A stretch of 64,000 nt of DNA from Ostrinia nubilalis (Eukaryota; Arthropoda; Insecta; Lepidoptera; Crambidae), in the NCBI RefSeq assembly GCF_963855985.1, contig NC_087092.1:15190001-15254000 (forward strand). The letters are read 5' to 3'. Below the pieces are notes generated by a model, which searched no databases, was not told the DNA's origin, and saw nothing but the letters and a program-made list of their open reading frames with translations. Both the position numbers and the translations under genes were made by a program. Numbering within the stretch: the first letter of the stretch is position 1; each line of letters begins with the position of its first letter. Shown here one piece after another: positions 23,905-35,255 of the stretch.

Positions 23905-24117
23905 TCTATACTAATATTATAATTGCGAAAGTAACTCTGTCTGTCTGTCTGTCTTGTTTTCACGCCTAAATCACTGAACCGATTTTGACGAAATTTGGCA
24001 TAGAGATGAGTCCCGGGAAAGGACATAGGATAGTTTTTGAAACAGGGACGCGCGCGATAAAGTTTTTCTGTGACAGACAAAATTCAACGCGGGCGAAGCC
24101 GCGGGCGGAAAGCTATT
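23905..24117 (+). mobile_element. Non-autonomous Helitron-like repeat (Lep1-type)
   Basis: Starts TCTATACTAATATTATAA, contains a (TCTG)n run, the block AACCGATTTTGACGAAATTT and the GC-rich 3' hairpin region GCGGGCGAAGCCGCGGGCGG. It ends CTAT where an intact Helitron would end CTAG. A second copy is at 62498-62732. Confidence 0.65.
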
Positions 24118-24158
24118 TAATAATTAATTGTTTATTTCTCACCACATACAATAGATAT

Positions 24159-24934
24159 GTTACGGCTAAAGGTAGGTGTGAACATAAACTTAAGATTAGC
24201 CGGCTAAACTTAAGTTTATCTTCGACGAGGTGTTAATGTTAGTTTCTTCTATCTTTAGCCGGCTAAACTTAAGTATAACCGCAGGCCCTTGGCTAAAAAT
24301 GTAGAAGGAAATGGAAAAGGAAACAATGTAATAATGTTTACTATTTTGACACGAAAACTTTATTAAAAAATAATCACTTTCATTTCACATACTTTTATGT
24401 ACCTATAGGTATTCAAAATTACAATATTATTATTAATAACAAAATATTAATTACTTAAAACAATATCTACCTAATCATTAAAATAATATAATAAGGAACC
24501 ATTTGGTCATTACAGAATCTACTGTAGGTATTTAAAATTACAAAATAAAACTTCTTCAGTGTTAATTACTTAAAACAATATCTAGTCACAATTGTTAAAT
24601 AATATGGAGCTATTTGTTGGAACATGATGAACTAGAATGGTATTTCGAATTACAAAGAACATTATTTATTCGGCAGCGGCATTTGCGTGTACCACATTTT
24701 GTCTTGCAATGACATCTTTGAAAGCCTTGTCCACCTGATGTTGACTGTTCATTAGCATTAATTCGAATACATTTTTAGCCGTTTCGTTTTGGCTAATGTG
24801 CACATTAGCCGGCTAAAGATGGAATATCACGACGCAAACTAACATGTTATCGAACTTTAGCTGCTTCTCGAAGATAAACTTAAGTTTAGCCGGCTAATCT
24901 TAAGTTTATGTTCACACCTACCTTTAGCCGTAAC
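24159..24934. mobile_element. MITE with GTTACGGCTAAAG ends, second copy
   Basis: Same ends as 19014-19643, flanked by perfect AGATAT duplications (24153-24158, 24935-24940). This copy is 776 bp with a longer centre (24540-24760). It starts about 40 bp after the Helitron-like repeat. Confidence 0.88.
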
Positions 24935-25459
24935 AGATATAAACAATAAGAATATTACAATTAACAAATTGTGGCAGGTTAATACCTGAATTGGGAAAAT
25001 TCCTGTTGCTCAAGATATGTTTAACATGGCTACCGAGGTACTTGTGCTAAGTTTTACTAATGAATTTGTCGTTTATCCATTAACAACTGCCGCCAAAGAG
25101 CCACTAAAAAAATATTCTATTACTCTTACTAAAATTAGAACTCGATAAGGACTCTTAAAATGTTAAGTGTGCGACTTCGAGTGATTGTAATCCAGTCGAA
25201 TTTTAAGAGGCTACAAATAAAAGTCGATCCTAAAGGCGATTGTTTGTCAGATAACATTGACCTGGGCTGGGAACGAGCGTAAATCTTGCGTCGAGAGCTG
25301 TTTTACACTTCTTCATTCTATAAACGTTTACTTTTAGATAAAGGCATACAATACCTTGCGTAAAACGAGTTGTTAAAAGGGTCCTTTATCTCTAAGGACC
25401 TTGTATAAGATTATTGTTTACAACAAGAATAAATCTTCGAATTGTTTTGATTATTTTCG

Positions 25460-25700
25460 TTCGTTCGTTCGTTTCAGCCGAAAGACGTCCACTGCTGGAC
25501 AAAGGCCTCCCCCAAGAATTGCCACGAAGACTGATAATGCGCCGCTCGCATCCAGGCGCCTCCCTCGACTTTCACCAGATCGTCGGTCCACCTAGTGGGA
25601 GGCCTGCCCACGCCACGTCTTCCGGCTCGTGGTCGCGACTCAAGAACTTTCCTGCCCCAGCGGCCATCAGCTCTACGAGCTATGCCCCGCCCACTTGCTT
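25460..25700 (-). mobile_element. RTE-like retrotransposon 3' fragment
   Basis: The block GGACAAAGGCCTCCCCCAAG and the reverse-complement codons for GRPPTRWTDDL place this in the same tail family, different subfamily, as 22190. A (CGTT)n run at 25458-25473 is the 3' tail. Confidence 0.7.
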
Positions 25701-26572
25701 AGATTATTTGCATAAAGATAAAACCTTTATACAATTAAATTAAATTAATATTCAAACTAACCCAAAACAAGAATGATAATGGTAAAATATGGAACTGGAA
25801 GAAAACAATAAACAACTCAATCTCGCATTTCCACAGACTAATCACTACCACGAATTATTTCTTTGTCTGATTAAAAGACAAATCAAGGCAAATACAGCAG
25901 GCCCAGGTAGAGAGATAGAAAAACTTTATTGCAATTTAAAGGATTAAGAAATGTGAAATCCCACTTCGTAGTTTTAGATTAAAGGGTATAAGAATAGCAA
26001 GAAATGCTATGTATAGTTCTAGAACTTGAAAGAATGCACATATTTGAGTTGTATGATGTTTTTGGGTCATAATAACATCGCACTCAAAAACTTATTTTTG
26101 GTCTAAATAGAAATAATCAAGATATAGGAAGAGTTTGATGGAACCACCACCACCAAACTATAACGTTATCCGGTGTATTTTGTATAGACGTTGACAGATT
26201 CTAGACGTTTGTTACAAGACAAGGCTGTATGTTACTTTAATAAAGATAAATAAATAAAAATAAATAACATAAAGTCAAAGTAAAATGTTGCAACCCAGCC
26301 TTAATAAGTCACTATAAAGCTTACAAGCAAACTGAGATAATGCTACCGTATTTAATTCCATTACAAGCATTCGCGATGCTCTACAAGCGTTTTAGTAAAT
26401 TAATTAAGTCTCAGTTATCCGAGTCTACGGAGGGGAGGAAGATTGATCGCCTCTCGCGGTATGCACCGCGTCGCTCATTGCACATAGACTTCTTGTAACA
26501 GTATAATAACAACAGCTAATATTGGAGATACCTACACGAAATTAGTTTTTTAAGGTAGGATATAGCTATAAT
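25701..26572. other. Intergenic with a MITE fragment
   Basis: No gene seen. Around 26155-26306 lie scattered pieces of the GTTGCACC MITE family (CGGTGTATTTTGTAT ... GTTGCAACCCAGCCTTA), interrupted by an AT-rich insert. Confidence 0.45.
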
Positions 26573-26728
26573 CTGGTCTGTGAGCACGTAGAATTTTAAT
26601 TGATTAATGTGAGCGCATAACTATGTTGTTGTCGCGCTCGCACACTCACTGCGGGCGCCCGTCGCACAGTCGCGACAGCTGGGTAGCTTGGGGTCAATGG
26701 ACAAAATTCTACGTGCTCATAGACCGGG
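26573..26728. mobile_element. MITE, GAGCACGTAGAA family
   Basis: Inverted ends GGTCTGTGAGCACGTAGAAT / ATTCTACGTGCTCATAGACC enclose a GC-rich core with CACTGCGGGCGCCCGTCGCA. Its interrupted relative is at 13079-13750. Target duplication unclear. Confidence 0.75.
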
Positions 26729-26799
26729 CGGTACTTGATGTCTGACTTTGAATTCTAACCAAAATAACAGATCCTTCCCACTAAGACCTATCGGTGTAC

Positions 26800-26945
26800 C
26801 ACACAATTGAGTGAAGGCCGTGGGAAACGCCTGGATGCGAGCAGCATAGAACTGGTCGTTGTGGAAATGATTGGCGAAGGCCTTTTTCCAGCAGTGTACC
26901 TACACTGGACATCCTTTTGCTGGAGGTGAAATGAAACCGCACAGT
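26800..26945 (+). mobile_element. Degenerate RTE-like 3' fragment
   Basis: Remnant codons of the WMRAA..W...GEA tail (GCCTGGATGCGAGCAGCAT, GGCGAAGGCC), ending near GAGGTGAAATGAA. Several frame breaks. Confidence 0.5.
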
Positions 26946-27183
26946 TGATATTGCTGCGAAAGCTCTCTAGCATTCGTTCACTTATCCATTAAGACTGCTC
27001 TTAGATAAAGAAGTACTTAACTACCGATGAAGACTGGCGTAGAATTGCACTTCAGACTTGCAACTAGTGGCTTGAAGAAACATGCGTTAAGTCGTAGGAC
27101 TACTAGGTAATTGCCACCAGATGCTCCCACGTTCGGAGGCCCAATGCCACGTCGTCTCTAAAACTGAATGTGACTGATAACAT

Positions 27184-27310
27184 AGTTTCTTCTTCTTCTT
27201 TGTCCTAGCCATTTCCAATTATTTGGGGTCGGCTCTCCTCGTTCTGTGGCACCAGGATTATCTGTCACGGTGTCTAAACATTTCTTTGAGCAAGCTCAAA
27301 ATCCTTGACT
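27184..27310. repeat. Non-LTR retrotransposon tail fragment
   Basis: TTCTTCTTCTTT followed by CCTAGCCATTTCCAATTATT and GGGGTCGGCTCTCCTC, a familiar lepidopteran dispersed repeat. Fragment only. Confidence 0.5.
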
Positions 27311-27664
27311 GTGATTGATAACAAAGCAACAAAAATACTAATCAAGTTTTCCAAACTACGATTCTAGAGCTGTTGCAGCGTTCACGAATAGTCAAACGTA
27401 TAACCTTGATAGCACTATTACGAAGCAACAAAAAACAAGTCGCAAAACCCACATAAAAAGATTAAACTTACCAACCCGGCGAGCGGAAATCGACAGAATA
27501 AAAAATCGAAATATGATGAGATATTCAAATGTTATGTTAGTTCTGTGAACAGCATTAGGGAAATCTTACCCGCGGGAGCGCGCTGGGACTGTCTGCCTTC
27601 GGCCAGGGTTGCCAATTTCTACATTATAAAACAAAATAAGACAAGAAATAAATAAATGGTATAA

Positions 27665-27770
27665 ATCTGGATAAATCTGGATACAGGCCGTTGGAATTCG
27701 CCACAAACAGGAAATCACTAGGGGAGGCCTATGTTCAGCAGTGCCTGAGTTTTTTTATTATGATGATGAT
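27665..27770 (+). mobile_element. RTE-like 3' tail with ATG-type repeat
   Basis: GGGGAGGCCTATGTTCAGCA followed by AT-rich sequence and ATGATGATGAT, the terminal ~100 bp of an RTE-like copy. Confidence 0.6.
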
Positions 27771-28439
27771 AAAAAAGTAGGTACCTAAGTCCTAGTCCTA
27801 GTCAGCTATGTTTGGACAAAGCTAAGCTTTTCTAGACAAATAGTACATTAAAATAAATAATGTGGCATCTTTTTCCCAACCAGGTACTTTAATTTGCGAT
27901 TTTACAACAAAAACATACTTTGGCGACTAGATAACGAATAACTAAGCACGCACAGTACATATACCTAAATTATGTCACTGATCTCAGTATACCTAAATCT
28001 TCCTGCTTGTCTCGCTAGCATCTGACCCAACGAGATTCGTACCCGCAATCCATTACGCGAACCACAGACTAAGCGGCCGTCAATACAATTATCCCTTATC
28101 GAATTTTGTCTTGACTTATGGGACGAAGCTTTGCGTCTAGGGTTGAAATGCTTATAAATATTGCATTTTACATTGCACCACTATTCTTAATTATAACCAC
28201 GCTACTGAAAATGCAATAAAAAATTTGAATTTGAAAAAAAATTTTTCGTGCTTATGAATTCTGCTTTTAGTTCCTGTTTACAAACAAATTATAAATAAAC
28301 AAGTTAAGTTATATGTGAATTTGGTGTAATGCTTTTTAAAAAGATGTTTAGCAAATACATTACAAAGCAAACCTTATGTTAAACTTATCCTCGACTTATT
28401 TCAGAAACTCTAGTTGTTGTAGAACGGGCGAAGATTCCT

Positions 28440-28562
28440 AAGGCTGAGTTGCACCACTTAACTTTGATCGTAACTATAATGATAACCGGGGCTTTTTGTA
28501 AGGAGTTTGACAGATTTATGACGTTTGTTAAAGTCAAAGTAAGATGGTGCAACCCAGCCTTA
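28440..28562. mobile_element. GTTGCACC-family MITE
   Basis: Near-complete copy: AAGGCTGAGTTGCACCAC at one end, GGTGCAACCCAGCCTTA at the other. The inner TTTGACAGATTTATGACG block is shared with the other copies. Confidence 0.8.
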
Positions 28563-28990
28563 GTGTTATTTTTTTTAAAGCAAGTTACATTTACTAAACT
28601 ATGAAAAATGTTCAGCTATCCATTTTCACAGATATCAATTTTTAAAGCGTTTGACCAGCCTTAGGTGGCAGCCCTGGTTATGTGGAGGGGGGCAGATGTA
28701 TGTATCGGTTAGTGGTTGAATACAGTACATTTGGATGCAAATAACCCCCCACTTGGGCTGTGTTCACGCAGATTTTTAGGCTCACGTCGGAGTATCGGAT
28801 TGTAATCATTTTATGGGTAGTTTTTGAAAGTCATTTTGGTTCTGGGAGGCTTTAATTATATTTGAAATTTTACATCACATTATACGAGTAGGTAATGCTT
28901 CTAATCGTATCATACCTGCCTTGTTATGCATAAAAAAAACTTACTCATTAAAATTATTTTTTTAGCTAAGTATTAAATAATTAAAAGACT

Positions 28991-29132
28991 AAGGGCTGAT
29001 CTTTCAATCGTCAGATAATTTTTAACTGAAGAATAAGTTTGGCACATTGCCAGTTTTAGTATGGGAAATATGTCAAAATGACAAGGTTGTTCTTCAGTTA
29101 AAAGTTATCTGACGATTGAAAAATCAGCCCTT
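28991..29132. mobile_element. MITE with AAGGGCTGAT ends
   Basis: About 140 bp with inverted ends AAGGGCTGATCTTTCAATCG / CGATTGAAAAATCAGCCCTT extending ~28 bp, and a conserved centre TTAGTATGGGAAATATGTC. A diverged relative is at 41325-41472. Confidence 0.8.
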
Positions 29133-29407
29133 AATGTGAAGACAAAGGGTTCTACTCGTAGACTAAGTAAATGTATACTATACAACATTTTGACGTCATC
29201 GTTGAGCTACGTAAGCAGGGACGGTTTTACGCTAGCATCACAGAACCGGAAAAATTAAGGACATCAGAACATGGACATGGACTTATTATGGTAAGAATTT
29301 GATATAGAAAATGAACTAAAATTGGCATAACACACACTAATCGTTCTAATTTAGATGCATGTTCTCCTAATGTAAATTTTCACCGCAATTTGCACTCTGC
29401 CCATATT

Positions 29408-29524
29408 AAGGCTGAGTTGCACCATCTTACTTTCACTTTAACAAACGTCAAAAATCTGTCAAATTCCATACAAAAACACCGGTTATTGTTAAACTATTAA
29501 AGTAAGATGGTGCAATCCAGCCTA
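29408..29524. mobile_element. GTTGCACC-family MITE
   Basis: Complete copy: AAGGCTGAGTTGCACCATC to GATGGTGCAATCCAGCCT. Confidence 0.8.
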
Positions 29525-29840
29525 AGATGGTTAACCACACGCATGTCACATTGCCATGGGTAACCGCACGATATAGGTACCACAATGCACCGTACCTGCT
29601 ACCACATTCGCCTGAAGCCAAGCATGTCCATAGCAGATGTCCTTAGTTGTTCCCACGCGTGTCACATTAGGCCCAAGTCACGTCGTGTCCGAGCCGTCTA
29701 AAGAATGATATTCCAACCTGCACCGCACTTGCGGGAAATAAAGCAAAGCTACGGAAATAAATTATAATGAATGTTGTTCTAAGAAAGAAACTGTTCCTTC
29801 TGCTTACAAACAAACCCACTGAATTGAAAAATAAGGAAAA

Positions 29841-29959
29841 TCTATACTTATAATAAATCTGTAGAGAGGTCAATTCTGTACATGAAATATATTTTCAAAA
29901 TAACTATCAGGGGGTGATATGTGATCGATACTGATGCCAAAAATGCAATCAGTAAAATT

Positions 29960-29992
<33 letters not shown>

Positions 29993-30195
29993 ATGTTCCT
30001 TATAGAAACAAAAACTACTCGACGGATTTTAACGAAACTTGGTACAATTGTTCTTCATACTCCTGGGCAGGTTATAGGATACATAGGAATTCCCACGGGA
30101 ACGGGCATTAGCGGGAAAATCCTTTTGTATGAAAAATCTAAACCGCTTAAGTTGGACGCTTGAAATTTGGCAAGCAGGTACCTTAGTAAACTTAA
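29841..30195 (+). mobile_element. Helitron-like repeat truncating the 5' end of GR-F
   Basis: Starts TCTATACTTATAATAAATCT and contains a (GTCT)n run at 29961-29992, ACTCGACGGATTTTAACGAA and ACTCCTGGGCAGGTTATAGG, all typical of lepidopteran Lep1/Helitron-like repeats. Its usual GC-rich CTAGT end is missing; receptor codons of GR-F begin immediately after it. Confidence 0.6.
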
Positions 30196-31169
30196 AGCTT
30201 AGTTATAATTTTGTATAGTGCTCCTAGATATGGAAAAGTGTTCAAGTTGCTTATAACAAACTTACATTATTCCCATATGATAGTAAAATATCATGCGCCG
30301 TATAATAAATTTCTTACAAAACTTAAGATTAAATGCACTTGCATAATTGTATGCTTTTGGGGCTGTAGGATATTAGTAGATGTAGGAATGTTTGTTATGG
30401 TAAAAGTACAGTGCTACAATGATACTTGTCCAATTTCAAAATATATTGCATATCGTCAGTGGAAAGGAAAAAAGACTAAAGCGCCAAAACCGTACTTGTG
30501 GGAAATGAGGATCAAAGTTTTTTTTTTACGAAAAAAATTCGTATCTCTTTTGATATTAATGTTAAACAGTTCTTTTAAAATGCAATCGTGTTCTTGATTT
30601 TTTGCCTATATTTTAATGAAAACACCAGGTTTGTAGCTCTTTTAGATCGTAAAATAGGTGTCGCTTTAGCAAAAGAATTATGAAAATTCATTAAATGTTA
30701 GTCAGGGTAAAACTGCTAACCTCCATTTATAATCAAATATCCAGCAACCAATAAGTGCTAAATAGTTTGAACAACCTTTTTGATAAAAGAGAAAAAATAC
30801 TTAGTGAGATACAGCTTAATAAGTAAGTCGAAGATAAATTACTAAACTACATAATAAGATAGTCGCATGCGCCAGCGAAAAAATGCGTAAAAGCGATATT
30901 ATCCATGGAGCTTACATGAATATTTGCTTACTTACGCAGACCCTATAGAACGAATATAAGCAAATGTTACTAAACTCTTACTACATTAAACGTTTTAAGC
31001 AAAAGTAATGCTTATAGATTGAATAGGTATTATGTTTTATGACAAAAAATGCTTAATTTATCCTAACATCATGCATAATTTGATTGTCATTACTTCTAAC
31101 CGGGTACGGGAGTGGTAGGTAATTACTATATTTTGAATTATAGTGAACAAACGTAGGGACACTTAACAA

Positions 31170-32940
31170 TTTTAATGACCACCACTAACCACTGGTGGGA
31201 ACCTTTGGTGGGATGGACATGGTGGGTGGTGACTTACGCGGCCACCACCATGTCCATCCCACCAAAAAATCCAAACCACACACTGATAGTCTTATCGACG
31301 GACTCGAGCATAATCGGCGACAATGTCATAAGACCGTCAGAACCACTTTTGACTTCAAAATCAAAGGTCTAAAGGTGGAAAAGGATGACAATCTAAAGGC
31401 CCAAAATAAGAAACTCTACAATGCTATGGATGGAAGTGTCGCCCATTCTCTACAAACGCTTGTTCGAGGCGGGGGCAGTCCACATAGGTCTGGAGATAAG
31501 ACCGGTAGAAGACCCCACTAGTGAAATGCGCCAAATGCCTCTGTTTTGGACATACAAAAGCCCTATGCAAAGAGGAAGAGGAACTGCAGAGGAACTTACT
31601 CATGGCTAAACTGTCCAGCCTGAAAATAAGGCACACCACAATCGTGGAAAAAATGCGAGGGCGAGAACTGACACATCCAACATTCACCACTACATGGCAT
31701 TCAGTGATAAAGTGATGAATGCCCAGAAAAACAAAAGTAGGACTACTTACTTAGCGCTTTCCAGAACAGCATACTGCCAAGAACACCCTAAACATGCAGA
31801 GTTCAAATCTCCTAAAAGACCGTGTCCGTGGTCTTTTGGGAGATTTGATTTGATTTGTGAAAGCTCAACATCATCTGAGCTAACCTGAGACGCTCCAAGC
31901 AAGCCACTGCCGAACTGCTGCAAGCAGCCGAGGAGAAGGACATAACCTTAGCACTCAATCGGCAGAAACCAGTCACTCAGTCTTCGGTGACCGATTGAGT
32001 CATTCACGACCCCTAACTGGTCACGGAGACGGAGGCCGCGGTAACACTGGAGGCAGGCAGGCTAAAACTAGGAATTGTGTCCGTGTATTATGAGGGAGAC
32101 AATCCAATTGAGCTTTAGATATAACGCACAAAGCGGTATGAAAAAGCTAAACACCCAAAACATCATTATAGGGGGAGACGTGAACGCCTAGAACCAATGG
32201 TGGGGCAGCGTTTCCGAAAGCTTAGGTGAAGCTTACAGTTTCTTCTTTCAAAAAATATCGACAGGGCAGATTGCGCACAAGCAAAGTGGATGTGTCAGCG
32301 TGCAGTAAGCCACTACTGGGTAGGATTAAAGAGAAAGTGGACAGAACGCTAGTCACTTCAGACCACAACGCCATAACCTATTCTCTCTGTCTGGGTGAAA
32401 GTGCGGCAACAAGAATACGCACAGAAGACCAGCGAGGCGCAAACAAAGAGTTGGAATGAGTTCTGCTCGACACACGAGAGAGAAAACATGTGGGATGGAA
32501 TCTATGGAGTCATCGGGAAAGCTCCAGAGACAAGAGGACATGCTCCTGAATGGTTTTAACGGCAAGACTGGGCAGAGTGCCCAGAATAATCGGCTGATCC
32601 AGATGATTCCGTGACAATAGATAAACCACACCACACGCGTCTCCGACAACTGATAGAGAGCGAAACTTTAGAAGAGCAAACAGCAAACGATCCCCTTTTT
32701 ACCGAGGCAGGAGTGGAGGCCGTGCTTAACGTGCAAAATCTAAAGAAAGCCCCGGGACCGGATGATTTCCCGCCGATATTTATGTACCAGAGCTATTCGT
32801 AGCGAAAGGGAGATATTCATGGAAATTGCAAACAAATGCCTATCTATAGCGTATTTCCCCAAACAATGGAAGACGGCTCACTTCATCCTCAAGAAGCCAG
32901 GGAAAGACTTATCTTGCCATTAGTTTGGGAACTTTTCTTG
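31170..32940 (+). pseudogene. R1-clade-like non-LTR retrotransposon, degenerate middle part
   Basis: A CCHC zinc knuckle (CAKCLCFGHTKALC, 31524-31565) marks the end of ORF1. Downstream pieces fit an AP-type endonuclease: a Trp-rich GGDVNAW..WWGS-like stretch at 32166-32210 and LVTSDHNAI at 32352. The start of a reverse transcriptase follows (KKAPGPDDFPP at 32736; FPKQWKTAHFILKKPGKD near 32856). Pieces lie in different frames with many stops. The copy breaks off near 32940 before the catalytic YADD motif. Confidence 0.65.
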
Positions 32941-33044
32941 ATAGAGCAGCATATACTGCAGCTATGCAGGCAGGCCAATTAGACGGCGCGGCGCCCATAC
33001 AATAGTGTTTGTTACCCTTTTTTCTTGGCTTGTGGATCTGAGAC

Positions 33045-33458
33045 GTGGTCGCTTATATAGGCCTCATAAGAAGGCTCAAAGTCGCCCAAAGAGCGATGGA
33101 GCGTGCTATGCTCGGATTTTCCCTGCGTGATCGAATCAGAAATGAGGAGATCCGCAGGGGAACCAAAGTGACTGACATAGCCCGCAGAATCGCTAAAATC
33201 TAGTGGCAGTGGGCGGGGCACATAGCTTGCAGAGCTGATGGCTGCAGGGGTAGAAAATTTCTGGAAAAAGAGTAGCAACCACGAGCCGGAAGACGTGGTG
33301 TGGGCAGGCCTCCCACTAGGTGGACCGACGATCTGGAGGTGGTGGTTGCAGGAGGTGCCTGGATGCGAGCGCGAGCCCGGTCTTTGTGAAAATCCTTGGG
33401 GGAGGCCTGGCCTTGGGGGATCCAGCAGTGGATATCGTTCGGGCTGAAACGAACGAAC
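33045..33458 (+). mobile_element. RTE-like reverse transcriptase 3' fragment
   Basis: Decayed codons for KVAQRAMERAMLGFSLRDRI, then the WQWAGH and RPPTRWTDDLE blocks, ending near AACGAACGAACAC. Several frame breaks. It lies downstream of the R1-like piece inside the element that splits GR-F. Confidence 0.65.
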
Positions 33459-35255
33459 ACTTTTTTTCAATGACTGAGTGCATTGAATCCACCGGCATAA
33501 ATGTGTGCCCAGGGAGCAAATTATTTATTTGGATAGTTGCAACATTCTTGCATCTTTGCAGGCACTTGTGAGTGACCCGAGTGCGTAGTGTGTGCTTATA
33601 GTCACAAGTGTGTTTGAGATGTCTTTGTTAATAATACTTAACTACTATAGTTTTTGCTTTGATTAATGCTCTCATTTTCGCTAAAATACTTTAAAGCTTA
33701 TTAAAAAAAGGCTACTTTTTGCTAAAGCGCCAAAATTAATCGAATCTTGTTCACTTACTTTTGCTTACACGCCAAATCATTTTGAACTACAACCATGAAT
33801 AACTACTAATATACCAATGAACTATAAAACTCAAAAAGCTCGAATTGCTAAAGTAACAAGTCATTCGAGTTCTTAAATAACAAAAAAATACTTAATGTTG
33901 TGAAAGCAAAAATATTTTGCCAGCAAAAAAACCCTTACGCGACACTTGTTGCAAAAACACTGAAAACACGTCGTTTTAGCAGCGACGAGGGCGGTGATTT
34001 TAGAAATACTTAAAATTTTCAGAGTGCTAAAGCGCCAAAAAAGTCATCGGATTGAGTTGAAACCTAGATAGATCGACGCAGAAAAAAAAATCCTATCCAA
34101 CAATGTATATAACTCATTTTGGCCAAATTGGCGCTTTAGTCCTTTTTCCTTTCCACTGACGATATGCTTTTTTTTACTTATCGGAAACCTGGTTTGAATC
34201 TCGTCATGTGACTATACCTCTTTTGTATTGCTGTCTGCTTGCCATAATAGCACGTATGTTGAAAGCAATAAGGATTTTTATCTATGACTTAATAGAAGGG
34301 GGCGGGCTTGAAAATGACTTGAATAGTTTGGCCACTGTGTACCACATGTTGCTCGGGTGTACTCACCCAATGAAAAAGTGTTTCACTCATCAAGTGAGTA
34401 TTTCTACCCTTCTCAAAATTCCGCTTATTTTCAGTACGAGTATTTGAATCAAGGGCATGGTAGACTCCCCGCCAAGATATGGAATATTTTATAAGTAACA
34501 TTATTATTTCAGCTACTTCTTTCGTTGTTCATTTCGGTTTCACATTTCATATATATGGCGTATTTATTACTATTTTCATTCATTAAAAATGTAAGTGTAA
34601 ACCATAAATTACAATCTTATTTTTTAATGACACAACAAATAGAATTTATCGGGACTTTTCTGCTTTTAGGATCAATTCTGGATTAACCGAGGACTTAGTT
34701 TGTTGTGGCGCTATTTCATATATATCACCATAGTTGTCACCGTATCCAGGTGTGGACAAGCAGTAAGGAACGAAGTATTAAGTCTCAAAAGAATATTAGC
34801 ACAATTTTGTTACAAATATTCCCCAGGTAATGTATTCTTTTCCTTTTCTTTATTCAACTACTATAACATAACATTTTAATAAAAAACGCTATTTTTTTCA
34901 ATGTTTTGAAACAAGAGTTGAATTGAATGGAATGTTTTTCTGATTTGTTGAACAATTTTTTTTCCACGAATTATTGTGAATTTATTAAATCAAATTCCAC
35001 GGATTTATTAAATAAACTGCGCTGGTTCGGATACATAATATAATTGCCTATGTTTCTGTAGACTCTCGATATATTTATTCTATACTAACATAAACATTCA
35101 GTCAATTTAATTAATTTACGTTATAACGTAAGCAACAGTGTTACGTTATTTTAAAAAAATATTAAGGTTAGTACAAAAATCCGTAGTTGTATAAACGTAA
35201 ACCGCTTGGGAAATCGGTATTTCGACTTAATTGAAGTAAAAGAACACGCGTAATA

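Larger units (their letters stand above)
30448..34167. mobile_element. 3.7-kb inverted-repeat element inside GR-F exon 1
   Basis: Ends GCATATCGTCAGTGGAAAGG are inverted at both sides and continue as GACTAAAGCGCCA for about 42 bp. The subterminal motif GCTAAAGCGCCAAAA recurs near 33723 and 34027. The inside carries nested retrotransposon fragments (31170-32940, 33045-33458) but no recognisable transposase. Flanks are AT-rich and no clean duplication is seen. Superfamily unknown. Confidence 0.75.

Noticed and set aside
30448..30597. C-terminal extension of the GR-F exon 1 frame (WKGKKTKAPKPY...)
   Set aside because: The frame merely runs into the terminal repeat of the inserted element; paralogues continue with the sequence found at 34169.
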